Shown here: positions 1 to 11,267 of the stretch, piece by piece
How positions within the stretch are numbered: the first letter of the stretch is position 1
Layout: every line of letters begins with the position of its first letter
NCBI GenBank assembly: GCA_949752745.1
Contig: OX457027.1
Location: 76,253,214 to 76,317,213 of the forward strand
Source: Protula sp. h YS-2021
Taxonomy: Eukaryota; Annelida; Polychaeta; Sabellida; Serpulidae
Direction: 5' to 3'
Length of the DNA: 64,000 nt
The notes under the pieces: generated by a model
Database searches by the model: none
What the model saw: only the letters and a program-made list of their open reading frames with translations
What the model was told of the DNA's origin: nothing
Made by a program: the position numbers and the translations under genes

Positions 1-825
1 ATAGCTAGGGTCATTGCTGAATTATAAAATATGAAAATAATATATTGTGGAGCAAGATCTAATTTTAATAAATTAAATAAAAATCGAAATTAAATTTTAG
101 GCTGTGTTGGTAAAGCACCACCTTAATTAATTGTTGGTAAAACTGTTTCCCTCTTAAAGAGACACGTATTTCCTTAAAGTCTGCAAATTAAGATTTTAAA
201 ATTTAAGACTACATATTAAAGGATAGGTGAATTTACTTCAGTACTTTACAACAGAATTTGTGAGGGATAAAATTTCGGTATTTATTTCAGATAGATACGA
301 AATTTGAAATCAAACCCATATGAAATCTTTAGTTGAGGGGTTAGAAACGTATCTTGCCCGCTTAGGACATTAAAAAGCTTCAATTTTCTACGGCTTTTTA
401 AACTGATCTTTGTAGTGTCAGTGCTGGTGTCGCATTAAATTATATGAACCTACACCATTTACAGATATCGATAGTTTCATGATTATACCAGCTAAGCAAT
501 ATAACTGATATTTGAATCACTATTGTGATATATTAGAAATTGTAGAATAACCTATATAAATTAGACGTGAACGCCGTTCTTGTAGTGCATAAAAATAGGA
601 CTAGTGCAATCCTAAATAAGATAACCGAGGAAAAAGTATGCCTATTAATGCAGCAATAAAAATCCTTTTCCAAACAATAAATACACACATAAACTAGAAA
701 GAAATTCGCACAGCGAAATAGACCCCACTTGGAATGATAACTTAAAACAGAAGGTAGATGATAATGCTATTTGTTAACAATTTTCACATGTCTAAACGTA
801 GAATATATTCCTAAATACTACCGGT
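1..825. other. AT-rich non-coding stretch
   Basis: No exon, RNA gene or recognisable element was found. The sequence is AT-rich with stop codons in all frames. Confidence 0.5.
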
Positions 826-1515
826 GAGCTCAAGGTGAAGATTTTTATCAGGTGCACCACTTCAGATGACCCTTAATACATGTGCCAAGTTTGGCTGGTC
901 TAGCTTCAGCGGTCTTGGAGGAGATGTCTGGAAACCGATTGCTCTATCTCTTACCGTTTTCGAAAAAAAAAGGCTAAATTCTGATTTGGAGCTCGAAAGT
1001 GACCTGGAGGAGGTCGAAAATGAGGTCAAAATTGCTCTATTTCTTACCGTTTTCGAGATAAGGGCCAACTTCCGGTTTGGGGCTCTAAAATGACCTGGAG
1101 GTCAAGGACACCGGAAGTTATACCTTACATATGGTCGTATAGGGGGTGGAGGTCGAAAATGAGGTCAAAATTGCTCTATCTCTTACCGTTTTCGAGATAA
1201 CTCATTGTGTTTCTTAAATAACATTTTTCGCGATTTCAAGGTCATGGTCGAGGTCAAGGTCAAAAATTTTTATCGGTTGCTTTAGATCACATTGCTCTTT
1301 ATATATGTGCCAAGTTATGCTGTTCTAGCTTCAACGGCCTTGCAATAATTGTCTGAAAACAGTTTGACCTTTTTCGCGATTTGACCTTGACCAGTAAGGT
1401 CAAGGTCAAAAATTTTTATCAGGTGCACCACTTCAGATGACCCTCCATACATGTGCCAAGTTTGGTTGGTTTAGCTTCAGCGGTCTCGGAGGAGATGTCT
1501 GGAAACCGATTCGGC
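826..1515. repeat. AGGTCA-rich interspersed repeat, about three diverged units
   Basis: A unit with AGGTCAAGGTCA-like runs, a TTTTTATCAGGTGCACC segment and ATACATGTGCCAAGTT occurs at about 826-941, again (diverged) at 1220-1365 and again at 1397-1511. The first and third are close to identical over roughly 110 bp. Between them a second motif (GAGGTCAAAATTGCTCTAT...) occurs near 1020 and 1155. Open frames here are by-products of the repeat. Class unknown; the lack of terminal inverted repeats argues against a simple MITE. Confidence 0.6.
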
Positions 1516-2875
1516 GGAAAAAGAAAAATAAATAAATAAAAAAAAGGGATGAAAAATTATAGGTGAAGAATTCGAGGCAATCCATGCCCATTTGGCATTT
1601 TCAATGCCAAGTGGGAATTACAAAGAACTAGCGTTACATTAATATACAGAACACACATAAGAATGATTTTAACTTTATGGGATACCAAATCAAAGTGGTT
1701 TGACATTTTATGTAAATAAGTGTTCAAGTCTTTGACTGTAAATAAAATACAACACTAACAAATTGTCCAGTTTAAGCAGATCAATATTACAGGAAAAAAC
1801 TGTTTAAAACGGTAATTTGAAAAGCTGCATCAACTTAAGTGAAGAAATGTAGTGATGCATGTGAATGCATGTGAAACAGAGGCCATAGCTTCTATACGGG
1901 TTTAAGTACCTTTTTTCTGAAACTTAGTTGGGTCATTTATGGGTCAGGTGTCAAGCAACAATATGACCTCCAATGTTCGCAAGTTATCCTTCCAATACGC
2001 CATATGTTTATACAAATTATGCTGAATAACAGGAAATCAGAACAATATGCATCGCGCTTCAATAGGAAAATCGTTTTGACAAATGTGATTATCTTAGCTC
2101 GCGCGTAATAGAAGTAAGCGTGGGTGTTAATTGATTACATTATTGTTCAGTTAAACTTGAGTTATAAGAAAAGTATAGGCAACAATTGAGTAATAAATCA
2201 CCTATTAGTCACGACGGTGCAGTTTATGTAACAGAGGAAACTAACGCTATAAATCTTGTGATGATCTTGTGTTATATATAAAAAAAATGAAAGCTTCAAT
2301 TGCATTAAGTTAATACAGACCCCGGCCTATACATAGAAGTGAACGTCATTAGCAGTTTGCCTCTAGCACAGTCAGGCATTGAATGCTATAAACCTTGATA
2401 AAAGATAAAATGATGACAATTTATTCGTTTCACAAATCCAATCCAAAAAAAATTATTTCGTGTTATTAGGACACTGGCATGCTATTCAAAGTAATATCAG
2501 ACCAAATGTTTTTCGGTGTCGTTTCATTTTTACAAAGAGCTGTTGAGTTACACATGGTATCGAAAGTCCCAAAGACGCGTATTTAGCATAATTTTTCTAA
2601 CTGTTTATGCGTTTGGGATTATATTCTGCGTGTAGTGATGAGGGAAGTGTTATTAATTCTAAAATTGTTGTTTCTTTGATGCTTAGTATATGAATTGGAC
2701 TTAAGCATTTGGTTTGACAATTTCAAGTCATTTCACTGTTAAATAGCATTTTTAAAAAGGTCATTATTTTCTCGGCATCAGTTAAAATATTTTGGCTTAG
2801 CTATATTTTCAATCTAGCTTAGACTCTTGACAATAAAGAGTTGGTTGGCGGTAATGCCGAAGGGAATGGTAGTAT
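1516..2875. other. AT-rich non-coding stretch
   Basis: Nothing recognisable was seen: no exon with plausible splice sites and no repeat shared with other parts of the window. Confidence 0.45.
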
Positions 2876-3998
2876 TTAAAAAGTGAATCGATTGTAGGTA
2901 TCCGCCATTTTTGATGCAGCTTTGTAGATTCGATCCCTCGCTTCAGCACGGATTCCGTCATGCTTCATTTTTTTCGATTGATGTTCGTGACTTTCGGGTA
3001 TAGTTGCAGCCAGACGTTTACGTTTGTTCTCGGACGAGATCATTGGTGGCGTGGTGTCCGGGGTGGGTGGCGTGGTGTCCGGAGTGGCTGGCGTGGTGTT
3101 CGGGGTGGCTGGAGTGGTGTCTTGAGGGACTGGCATGGTGTTCGGGGTGGCTGGCGTGGTATCCGGAGTGGCTGGCGTGGTGTCCGGAGTGGCTGGCCTG
3201 GTGTCCGAGGTGGCTGGCGTGGTGTCCGGCGTAGCTGGCGTGGTGTCCGGAGTGACTGGCATCTTGTCCGGGGTGGCTGGCGTGGTGTCCGGGGTGGCTG
3301 GCGTGGTGTTCGGGGTGCTGGAGTGGTGTCTTGAGGGACTGGCATGGTGTTCGGGGTGGCTGGCGTGGTATCCGGAGTGGCTGGCGTGGTGTCCGGAGTG
3401 GCTGGCGTGGTGTCCGGCGTAGCTGGCGTGGTGTCCGGAGTGACTGGCATCTTGTCCGGGGTGGCTGGCGTGGTGTCCGGGGTGGCTGGCGTGGTGTCCG
3501 AGGTTGCTGGCGTGGTGTCCGGAGTGACTGGCGTGGTGTCCGAGGTGGCTGGCGTGGTGTCCGGAGTGACTGGCGTGGTGTCCGGGGTGGCTGGCGTGGT
3601 GTCCGGAGTGACTGGCATGGTGTCCGAGGTGGCTGGCGTGGTGTCCGGGGTGGCTGGCGTGGTGTCCGGAGTGACTGGCGTGGTGTCCGGGGTGGCTAGC
3701 GTGGTGTCCGGAGTGACTGGAGTGGTGTCCGAGGTGGCTGCGTGGTGTCCGGAGTGACTGGCATGGTGTCCGGGGTGGCTGGCGTGGTGTCCGGGGTGGC
3801 TGGCGTGGTGTCCGTGGTGACGTCGTCAAGCTCCTCTTCATCTATGACGTGTGTCTGTGCACCCGGAAATATGGCTGATTTCGGTTCAGAACCCATAACG
3901 ACCCTGTAAGGTGTCTCGCCAGTAGTGCTGGATCGCTGGATATTCATGTGGTACATTATCCGTGTTGAACACAGACTGTTAAAAATGACTGATGTCAT
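2876..3998 (-). pseudogene. Integrase-derived coding fragment interrupted by a heptapeptide-repeat minisatellite
   Basis: Read on the minus strand, 3998-3820 encodes a segment containing TPYRVVMGSEPKSAIFPG followed by an acidic DEEELDD stretch. This resembles the region after the catalytic core in retroviral-type or Ginger/KRBA2-like integrases, where a TPYE(V/I)VFG motif is typical. The opposite end (3040-2876) encodes a basic segment ending in RIYKAASKMADTYNR, like the (A..MA..YN) helix that follows in such proteins. Between them lies a Thr/Pro/Asp repeat, TPATPDT, of about 37 units. Two apparent one-base deletions, near 3317 and 3750, put the three parts in three different frames, so the present copy cannot make one continuous protein. 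No DDE catalytic residues are seen; the upstream core is missing or beyond 4.0 kb in unrecognisable form. The family call is by eye and only moderately secure. Confidence 0.45.
3043..3815. repeat. 21-bp minisatellite, about 37 copies
   Basis: The plus-strand unit is close to GGCGTGGTGTCCGGGGTGGC plus T, repeated without gaps. Variant units (ACTGGC for GCTGGC, TTCGGG for TCCGGG) are scattered. A segment of about 210 bp beginning with a TCTTGAGGGACTGGCATGG variant at about 3118 recurs at about 3328, which shows a larger internal duplication. The 21-bp length keeps the minus-strand frame (seven codons per unit). Confidence 0.92.
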
Positions 3999-4409
3999 AT
4001 TTGGGAAAAATGACCAATGTCATAATTTAATTGCAGATGCGGTGTTTAATTGCAACTTTGTACAAACGGTTTTTTTTCAATTGTAATTAATCGACTTTGT
4101 ACCTGGTATTTGTAATGATTCAAAGTGCAACTAAATCAGTAACGGCATAGTAATGCTAGCAAGTTTGATGTTGAATTGCAACTGGTGATTTTAATTAGAG
4201 ATCAGTTCTTGTAGTTTTATAGGATTTTTAAAAACGTGTAGATTATTGTATAAAAATGTCAGTTTAATTCTATTACTAGTTGAAGAGCACTTTTCTATTG
4301 TGCTGAGTTTGAAGTTTCATTAATAAATTGAAAAGGACATACAAAAAAATGACAAAAAGTTCAATAAAATATCATAAAATGGAAGAAGATAAAATTCCCA
4401 GATGAGCTA
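3999..4409. other. Non-coding stretch
   Basis: AT-rich with short imperfect repeats of an AATTGCAACT type (about 4030-4190); no coding signal. Confidence 0.4.
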
Positions 4410-4531
4410 AGGCCATCTGCAGATGGGCCAGGAAAAATGTATTTTGACGATCCGCAGTTGGGCTGCCCATCTGCAGATGGGCATCCCAACTGCGGATTCT
4501 TAGTTGGGCCAAGCCCATCTGTAGATGGGCT
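4410..4531. repeat. Cluster of three palindromes on a CCATCTGCAGATGG core
   Basis: The central palindrome spans 4450-4497: two 24-base arms around a CTGCAG centre at 4471-4476, with one mismatch between the arms. The same 14-base core, CCATCTGCAGATGG, occurs at about 4411-4427 and, as CCATCTGTAGATGG, at about 4514-4529. The cluster could extrude as cruciforms or fold as nested hairpins in RNA. No TIR or coding function is evident. Confidence 0.85.
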
Positions 4532-6650
4532 GGATTCGGAGATTGGCTCTAACATATGTAAATAATGAAGCTGGAGTTACTTTATACCGTAAGTATGAGG
4601 CAGTATACAATGCAATAATGGGAACTCATTGTTATCGTACAATAACGTTGTATCCCGATGGAATCCCAATGCAATCTTGTGATATGATAATTATGCAGAA
4701 ATCTAGCAAAGTTCTATGCAAGCCAATAAAATGCAGCATGCTATTTTCAGAATTTAGACCGTAAAATGAAGTAATCGTAAATGTCGTTTGCAGAATGAAA
4801 TATAACTTTTTCGGATTAAGGGTCGAAAATAAAATAAACAGTAAAATAGAATAGTAAATGAAGAATTTTAAAAGATTTCGTTGCCACAAGAGCAAATTGC
4901 AATTAAAACTTAATATATAGAATAATATTTAGAAAGCGGTTTCATGCGTATTCAATTAGAAGAGAGATACCACCCAAAGTATGTTTATATAATCACTGAT
5001 GCATTTATTTATACCTTGAAATTTTAAACTAAAATGCATGTTTACATCTAAAAAAATCCGCACTTTTTTGCGTAAGGTGTAATGTATTACTTGGAAACGT
5101 AGATAAAAATGCCAAGCTTAATATTTCAAGCGACTGATCAAAAAATGAAACACACCAAACATGCAAAGAACAAAACAGTTTACTTCTCGTTACACTTTAA
5201 AAACAATTTAATTATTATAATTAATTTTCAGCTTATGATGTAATGCTAGTTTTTTTGTTTATCATTAATGTTTATATTTAGATGCATAATATGAACGCAT
5301 GTTTGATTTGGCTTAGGCTGACTAACATGTACATTAATCAGTTTAAACTAAGGTTATTAGATTTGTATGCATGGCCAATTAACCTTGCCAATTAAAAGTT
5401 ATTTAAGAGTTTAAAGGAAATATATTCATTACAAAAATTTAATATTAATTATTTTAGTTGTTTTTAGCTTTCGCTGTTATAGATGTGATAGTGTTGACGC
5501 CTGTGTTGTAGGATGTACTGAGGTTTTCACGTGCACGGCCAAAAATCACCATTGCTAACAATAGGAGATCAAGGCCTAAGTTAACAAAACTAAAAGCTTT
5601 GAAACAGTGAAAAAAAACTGTTAACTTTAGATAAGTTGTGAAGCTTTCAAATATCCTGATGCAGTTTTCGCGTAAGCGAGACTGTCCCGGAACCATGAAT
5701 CAAGTGTTTTTAAGGACCTTAAAAGTATTGTAACCGATGCAGACAAAAATATGTTTTATATGAACGTAAAATTGTTGTTGTCACTGCGTACGAGTAATCT
5801 TTTAACTGTAGACTCGTTTACTACACAATTCCTAGTGCTCCTACATTCCCCATACACGTCAGATGACATGTCTAGTTAACATGTAAATACCACACAACAT
5901 CATTTAACTTTACAGAACGCCGGAAAGATAGTCATTTTGCGGGGTGGGGGTGGGTAAAGGTTTATTAGTGAAAATGTACTGAACGCCTCTTTAAACGGTA
6001 AATTCAATCTGGGTCATGACAAGATATTTCTCTGCTTATGATAACTATGTACAATAAATGTATCTTGAAGCATCTAATTATATATGAAGTCTTAACACTT
6101 TTGAAAATGGTAATTGGTCGCATTGTCATATCAATGCATAATGTTTACCTTATTTTATATCATAGAGAGAAAATGGGCTGGTGCATTGTCTCAGAACATC
6201 AATTTTGCATTGTTATTTTTTACACTGTAGTTCTGCGATTAACAGACAAGCCACTTATAGTTCATTCCTCAGTACCCTATACAAAGCAAAACTGCAAAAA
6301 TAAAACTATTCAGTCAAAGCGTATATCAGACTGTCAGATATTCGAAAAGAAGTAATTAATTATGTTAATATGTTCTTATAAGTTAACACTTAACGTCCTC
6401 TGTGGCGTGGGATTCAGCTTGAAAAATATTATGACGCTGAGCAAATAAAAAATTGTGTTGCATAAATTTGTACAATATTTGTTTATCATTGTTTACATTA
6501 AGTATTTGTAGTGTTTTTTATTACTTATAGCAGTATGCAAGTGTTAATAGAAGTAAAACTCGTACAAATCCGTTTTTTTGCACTTGGAAGAATCAAATAT
6601 ATATGTTATATGTAGGCAGATCTTGTTTTGATGGAAAACTATAAACCATA
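4532..6650. other. AT-rich non-coding stretch
   Basis: No supported exon. An 80-codon minus-strand frame at 5454-5696 has a hydrophobic run but lacks family resemblance and is not annotated as a gene. Confidence 0.4.
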
Positions 6651-6651
6651 G

Positions 6652-7392
6652 TTTCCGATAAACAAATGTGGGAGTGGGGGTTTTTACAGTTTCCGTATAG
6701 TGGCCCCGGGGATATTATTTCGAAAAAGTACATCTTTAGTCAAAATATTTTATTCAGTAAAATCACGCTTTGCGACATATGATTTCTCTTGCCTTTTCGC
6801 TTGTTTTGAAATTCAGTTTCATTTTTTTAACAACCACGAAGCATTTTCCAATCTACCCTAACTCTTTTAGAGGTTTTATGCAAGCTAGAGCCAAAAACAA
6901 GCTGAACGTGCTTCAAAATTTCTAACTTCTCTTTTGTCGTAAACTACTTCTTTTATCCATTTTGTACCAAATTGCTTTGAAAGTGAGTAGAAAGTATCAT
7001 CTCTTATATAGGGTTTAAGTGGTGCCCAGCCGTCATCACAACAGCTAGTAAATAAACAACCCTTATCTTGTTTTGAGACATTACTCCAGGACAGGTATCG
7101 GTTTCCATGGCACTTTTGTCTAAACTCCCCTAATTTCTGTTACAGCGTTCCCACTATCCAAACTATTACGTTCTGTGCGGTGTCAATGCAGCTACTCCTG
7201 ACAAATGAGGCAGGTGTCACAACAACGCACCAGCAAATTCTTTTTTTTGGGGGGGGGGGGGTGCTCTACTAGGAAACAGCCTTCGGGCGCATTTCACTTT
7301 CAAACCAAATAGGGGACACTATTCGGAAACAGTTTCCGAACAGTGCCCCGGGGCTTCTATATGGGAGGGGGCTTCTATTCGGAAACTCCCAG
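6652..7392. mobile_element. Possible MITE-like repeat with GTTTCCGAATAG ends
   Basis: Near the left edge the sequence has AGTTTCCG-ATA and GTTTCCGTATAGTGGCCCCGGGG (6652-6714). Near the right edge the inverse appears: CACTATTCGGAAAC, GTGCCCCGGGGCTTCTATA and CTATTCGGAAACT (7317-7390). The two ends are therefore loosely inverted, as in a non-autonomous DNA element, and a poly-G run lies inside at 7249-7261. Target duplication was not resolved. Confidence 0.35.
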
Positions 7393-8375
7393 TATTTGTC
7401 GGTGTTGCTCATGGCTGCCAGTTATAAATAATGGGAAATGATGCGATATGCGCCTTTGTGATGTCATGCAACTAAACCTGTCTCGGAGTCAAGTGAAAGA
7501 CCTACTCAATGTACATTAACTAATCAGATAATTAACACTTATGATTAAGTAACAACACCACTTACTATTTCTTTTTCATTGACTGTGATGTTATTCTATA
7601 AAGACAAATCAGGAACTACCTAATATTTTCATTTTTTTTGAGGTACAGGTCTAAGAGTATTGCTTTGGCATAAGGGTACTTGAAAATCCATTTTCTTGCA
7701 AATGTTGGGAAAATATTGGTGCAAAAATAAACCTGTATTTTCTTACACCGAGATGGCCTTGTCATTTTGAAATACTTTACCCAAACTTTATACCGGGAAT
7801 TATGTCATTGATGTGCGTAAACTAGTGCGATTGTGATATAAATCGTGTGGAATATTGTGCACGATATACCACACATTACGCTTTGGCGGCACTCGTTTGT
7901 TATCTACTATACTGTTCATACATATCTAATGTTGACATTGAAAGAGTTGATTACAAACGACTATATCTCATCAAGTGTGATGTCCAAAGGACTTTCAGTA
8001 CGGTAAATGGGTTCTTCTTCTTATTCTACTTGTAACATCAACTATTTGATTGCTTGGAAAGTTATTTAGTTATTATTTAACTCGCTAAATATTGTGGAAG
8101 AAGAATAAAGACTACAAACGCAAATGATTAGATAATATAGCAGAAAAATATCAAAGTGTGGCGTCGATTTTGTAAGGTGACATAACATTTGCGGTTGTGG
8201 CTTTTTAGCCAGGGTTCTTTGAAGATTAATTCTAATCATTTTATTTTCTTCTTTTTTGGAAGTTTACCCCCACTGCAACTGTACTGCAGGTCAATTAAGG
8301 TGGTGTTGTCTTTACTGAAAACCATGCAACGAATATCACGATTGTACTTAGTCATTGATGTAACAAAGCACGGGT
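7393..8375. other. Non-coding stretch
   Basis: No gene or repeat recognised; short frames here (for example 7847-8035) lack any family signature. Confidence 0.4.
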
Positions 8376-8670
8376 CAGCTATAAGGCCGGTTCTGAGGAT
8401 TCTTAGGAGAACGTGGACAGCTATAAGGCCGGTTCTGACTGGTCTTAGAACAGCTGGAGAAGCTATAATGCCGGTTCTGATTGGTCTTAGAAAAGCTGGA
8501 ACAGCTATAAGGCCGGTTCTTAGGATTCTTAGGATAGCTTGGACAGCTATAAGGTCGGTTCTGATTGGTCTTAGAACAGCTGGAAAATAGCTATAAGGCC
8601 GGTTCTGATTGGTCTTAGAACAGTTGGAACAGGCATAAGGCCGGTTCTGAGGATTCTCAGGACAGCTGGG
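8376..8670. repeat. 42-bp tandem repeat, seven units, ABB ABB A order
   Basis: Each unit starts CAGCTATAAGGCCGGTTCTG and continues with one of two second halves: type A (GGATTCTTAGGA...) or type B (TTGGTCTTAGAACAGCTGG). Going left to right the order is A B B A B B A, so the array is built from a 126-bp higher-order unit. A small insertion in unit five (GGAAAATAG) shifts the frame, so the open frames across it are by-products. Confidence 0.88.
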
Positions 8671-9285
8671 CCACTTTTGAAGCTGGTTTTGATGACTCTT
8701 TGTGCATATATATGCTGCGTATTTTTCTTGTTTCAATGAGACAAGTGTTAGCTTTCTTGAAAATGTGTAATACTGCTAAGAATACGTTGTCGAGCAGTCC
8801 AGTTAAGAGTTAAGTGGTTCACACATTAGTACACTTTGTGAGAAAAAAATCTTAAATTTGGTAGATAAAAAAATTTACTGGCCGTCACGAAATCAGAACC
8901 TAATGAAACTCTGTGACAAAATGTCGCATCTATATCGTTTTATTTTTTCCAGAAATCAATTTTATATACATTTTTCGATCAAACTTTTTTGTGGCAAATT
9001 TTAACTTAGTGCAGGTGATTTCGACATCTCTCATACAATGCCTGTATTTCAGAGTGAATCAACTGGGAAACACCAGAACTAGAGAATGGACATCTCTTTT
9101 TGTGAATAGACCCGGTATATAATGAAATTCGTTCTCAACTGACCATGTCGACACCTGTTTCATATTTGGTTTGTAACTGACCCATAATTGAATAATGACA
9201 TTTGCTGTCTCAAAATTCCAATTGTGTCCCGTCTTGTTAATTACAGTGTAGAAAAAGATTGACATGTACAAACGGACACACATAC
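8671..9285. other. Non-coding stretch
   Basis: AT-rich, with no exon or known element; it ends at the TA target of the adjacent Tigger element. Confidence 0.4.
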
Positions 9286-9774
9286 AGTGGAACCTCTGAA
9301 ATCGGATCACCCCTGGGACCGGATAAATTATGCCCTATTTCAGAGGTGGTCCCATTTGGGAGACTTGGTCCTACTTGGGTAAAATTTTGCGGGTTGACCG
9401 CAGATTCAAGTTTGATGTCGAAACACAAAGAAAGTAATATTCATTTATAATAACATCTATTGTGTCTCAACTGTATAACAATCTGCATGTTATAGACACA
9501 CACAGGCATTCTATTTAGCATACTTTTGCAATTATATTTAGCAAACAAGTCCAGTTTTGTTTCTACCGAAAGTTTGTCTGAAAATCAAAGAGTTTCTTTG
9601 AAAATAAAACTACACAAACTACACAAAGTAGCCTTTTTACTTTGAAATAACAAATCTATTGATGCTAGTTTGCTTTGACATAATTTTTGATTTCACGATT
9701 GTAGTTTGCAGTTCGGTTTCAATATCCAGAAGCTTATCCAGGACTGAAAGGTTCTTTGACACGCACAGCAGCTT

Positions 9775-11128
9775 TTAGTTTTCCACACTGTCTAGTGCTT
9801 CGGCTAATGTTATTGTACGACTAGGAGCTTCGTCGACAGTTTCGTCTTCAGACTCGTCATCCAGGTCTGGATTAGCGCTGTTCCCGATCAGTTCCCTGAT
9901 CATTTCTTGTTCCCATTCGGCACTATACGCTTCACACGTATCGAGCGACGTATCCACTGACTCGTACTGCGCGATATCCATTGGGTCTTCACAGTGGGCT
10001 GCGACATCTTGGGACAGCTCTTCAGTTGGGCTGTCACTGACGTGTTCTTCAATTTGGTTTTCGAACTCAAAACCACACTTTGCGAAGCATTTTTGGACCC
10101 TCGAGGGCTTGATTTGGCTCACAGATTATGAAACCCAGTGGCAAGCATCTAGTACTGAGACAGTTTTGTGAACGTTTTTCACATCTATTTAGTCATCCAT
10201 CTTTGCGAGAACACTTCGTAAGATGGATGACTAAATTCGAAAGTGGGATTTCAGAACAGAAATAGTGCCCTGATCGAGGCGCTGTAGCACAGATGTAGTG
10301 TTCGCAGGTAAAAACACAAGCTTCACATTTGACAAATTATCCACATCCGGATGGGGCGGGGCATTATCAACGAACAAAATAACGTTCCTGTTTTCAGTTT
10401 TCATTTTGTTATTGAACGATTTCATCCACTCGTTGAAGATGGAACTGGTCATCCAAGCCTTTTGGTTAGCTTTCCAAGTGATCGGCAAAAGACGCTTGTC
10501 GAGGTGCTTAAAACACCTAGGATTTACCGAATTTCCTATAATAAGGGGGGGTCTCGAAGTTCCCTTCCATATTGACACAAAGCGCGGCGGTTAAGCATTC
10601 TTTTGACTTTTTCCCACCCGTGCAAGATTCCTTTTTGCAAGACAATGTTTTATCTGGCAGGGCCCGGTAAAATAACCCAGTCTCGTCCATATTATACACA
10701 TCTTTCGCACTGTATCCAGAAATAATCTCCGGCAGTTTTGCCTTCCAGTCTGTTACCGTATCGTTGTCTACGAATCCACGTTCCCCGCAGACGGTTTGGA
10801 AGGCAATGTTATGCCGCTTTTTGAACTTGTCTAGCCAACCGTTTGAAGCTTTGAAGTCTGTAATGGACGGTTCTTCAGTAAATTTTAGCGCGTTTTCTTG
10901 GACCATAGGTCCAGAAATAGGGATGTTACTGTTTCGACACATTTTGAACCATTTCCAAACTGCTTCATCTAACTTTACACATGGATCATAACGCAATCGC
11001 TCAATAATATCTAAGACGACAACATGCTCAGTGCCGCAAAAATACAGAAATACAGTGCATTCCCCTCTGATTGACAGTGGCCCGATCTCAGGCATTTTGA
11101 GGGCTCGGGACCGAAAAAAGCGGCCCAA
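9775..11128 (-). pseudogene. Tigger/pogo (jerky-like) transposase, frameshifted and lacking its N-terminal HTH
   Basis: Three minus-strand pieces form one transposase. The first (11128-10517) has a CENP-B-like second HTH region (EAVWKWFKMCRN, GPMVQENALKF, GWLDKFKKRHNI) and the first catalytic Asp in YNMDETGLFYR. The second (10578-10231, other frame) has VILFVDNAPPH with the second Asp and NTTSVLQRLDQG with the third. The third (10122-9775) is the acidic tail ending in TLAEALDSVEN. A frame shift near 10.55 kb and stops near 10.2 kb separate them. The first HTH of the pogo N-terminus is absent: terminal sequence runs directly into the middle of the protein. The enzyme is inferred to be inactive, though all three Asp residues remain. 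Confidence 0.85.
10188..10235. repeat. Perfect 16-bp hairpin inside the transposase relic
   Basis: TTTAGTCATCCATCTT (10188-10203) is exactly inverted at 10220-10235 around a 16-base spacer. It lies where the transposase frame is interrupted, in the part expected to encode the segment ending LAKMDD. Confidence 0.85.
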
Positions 11129-11267
11129 AGTGGTCCGATCCGAGGTGGTTCCAATTGGGAGTTTTCTTAACCATTAAAGTCTATGGAGCGCATTCGGGAC
11201 CGAAAAAATGTGCCCTAATTCAGAGGTGGTACCAAGAGGGAGGTGGTCCGATGCCGAGGTTCCACTC

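Larger units (their letters stand above)
9286..11267 (-). mobile_element. Defective Tigger/pogo DNA transposon, copy 1
   Basis: The left end begins CAGTGGAACCTCTGAAATCG and the right end finishes GAGGTTCCACTC, imperfect inverted repeats with further subterminal repeats (GGTGGTCC, GGGACC). TA flanks both sides (9284-9285 and 11268-11269), the TA target duplication expected of Tc1/mariner/pogo elements. The transposase runs on the minus strand and is broken. A shorter relative sits at 32301-33223 in the opposite orientation, and the outer 150-200 bp of each end are clearly shared. Confidence 0.88.

Noticed and set aside
2960..3757. Plus-strand Trp/Val/Gly-rich frames across the minisatellite
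   Set aside because: They are other-frame readings of the 21-bp repeat; the minus strand alone links to conserved flanks.
5454..5696. 80-codon minus-strand frame with a hydrophobic run (LGLDLLLLAMVIFG)
   Set aside because: No family resemblance, no convincing promoter or splice context; length is compatible with chance in AT-rich DNA.
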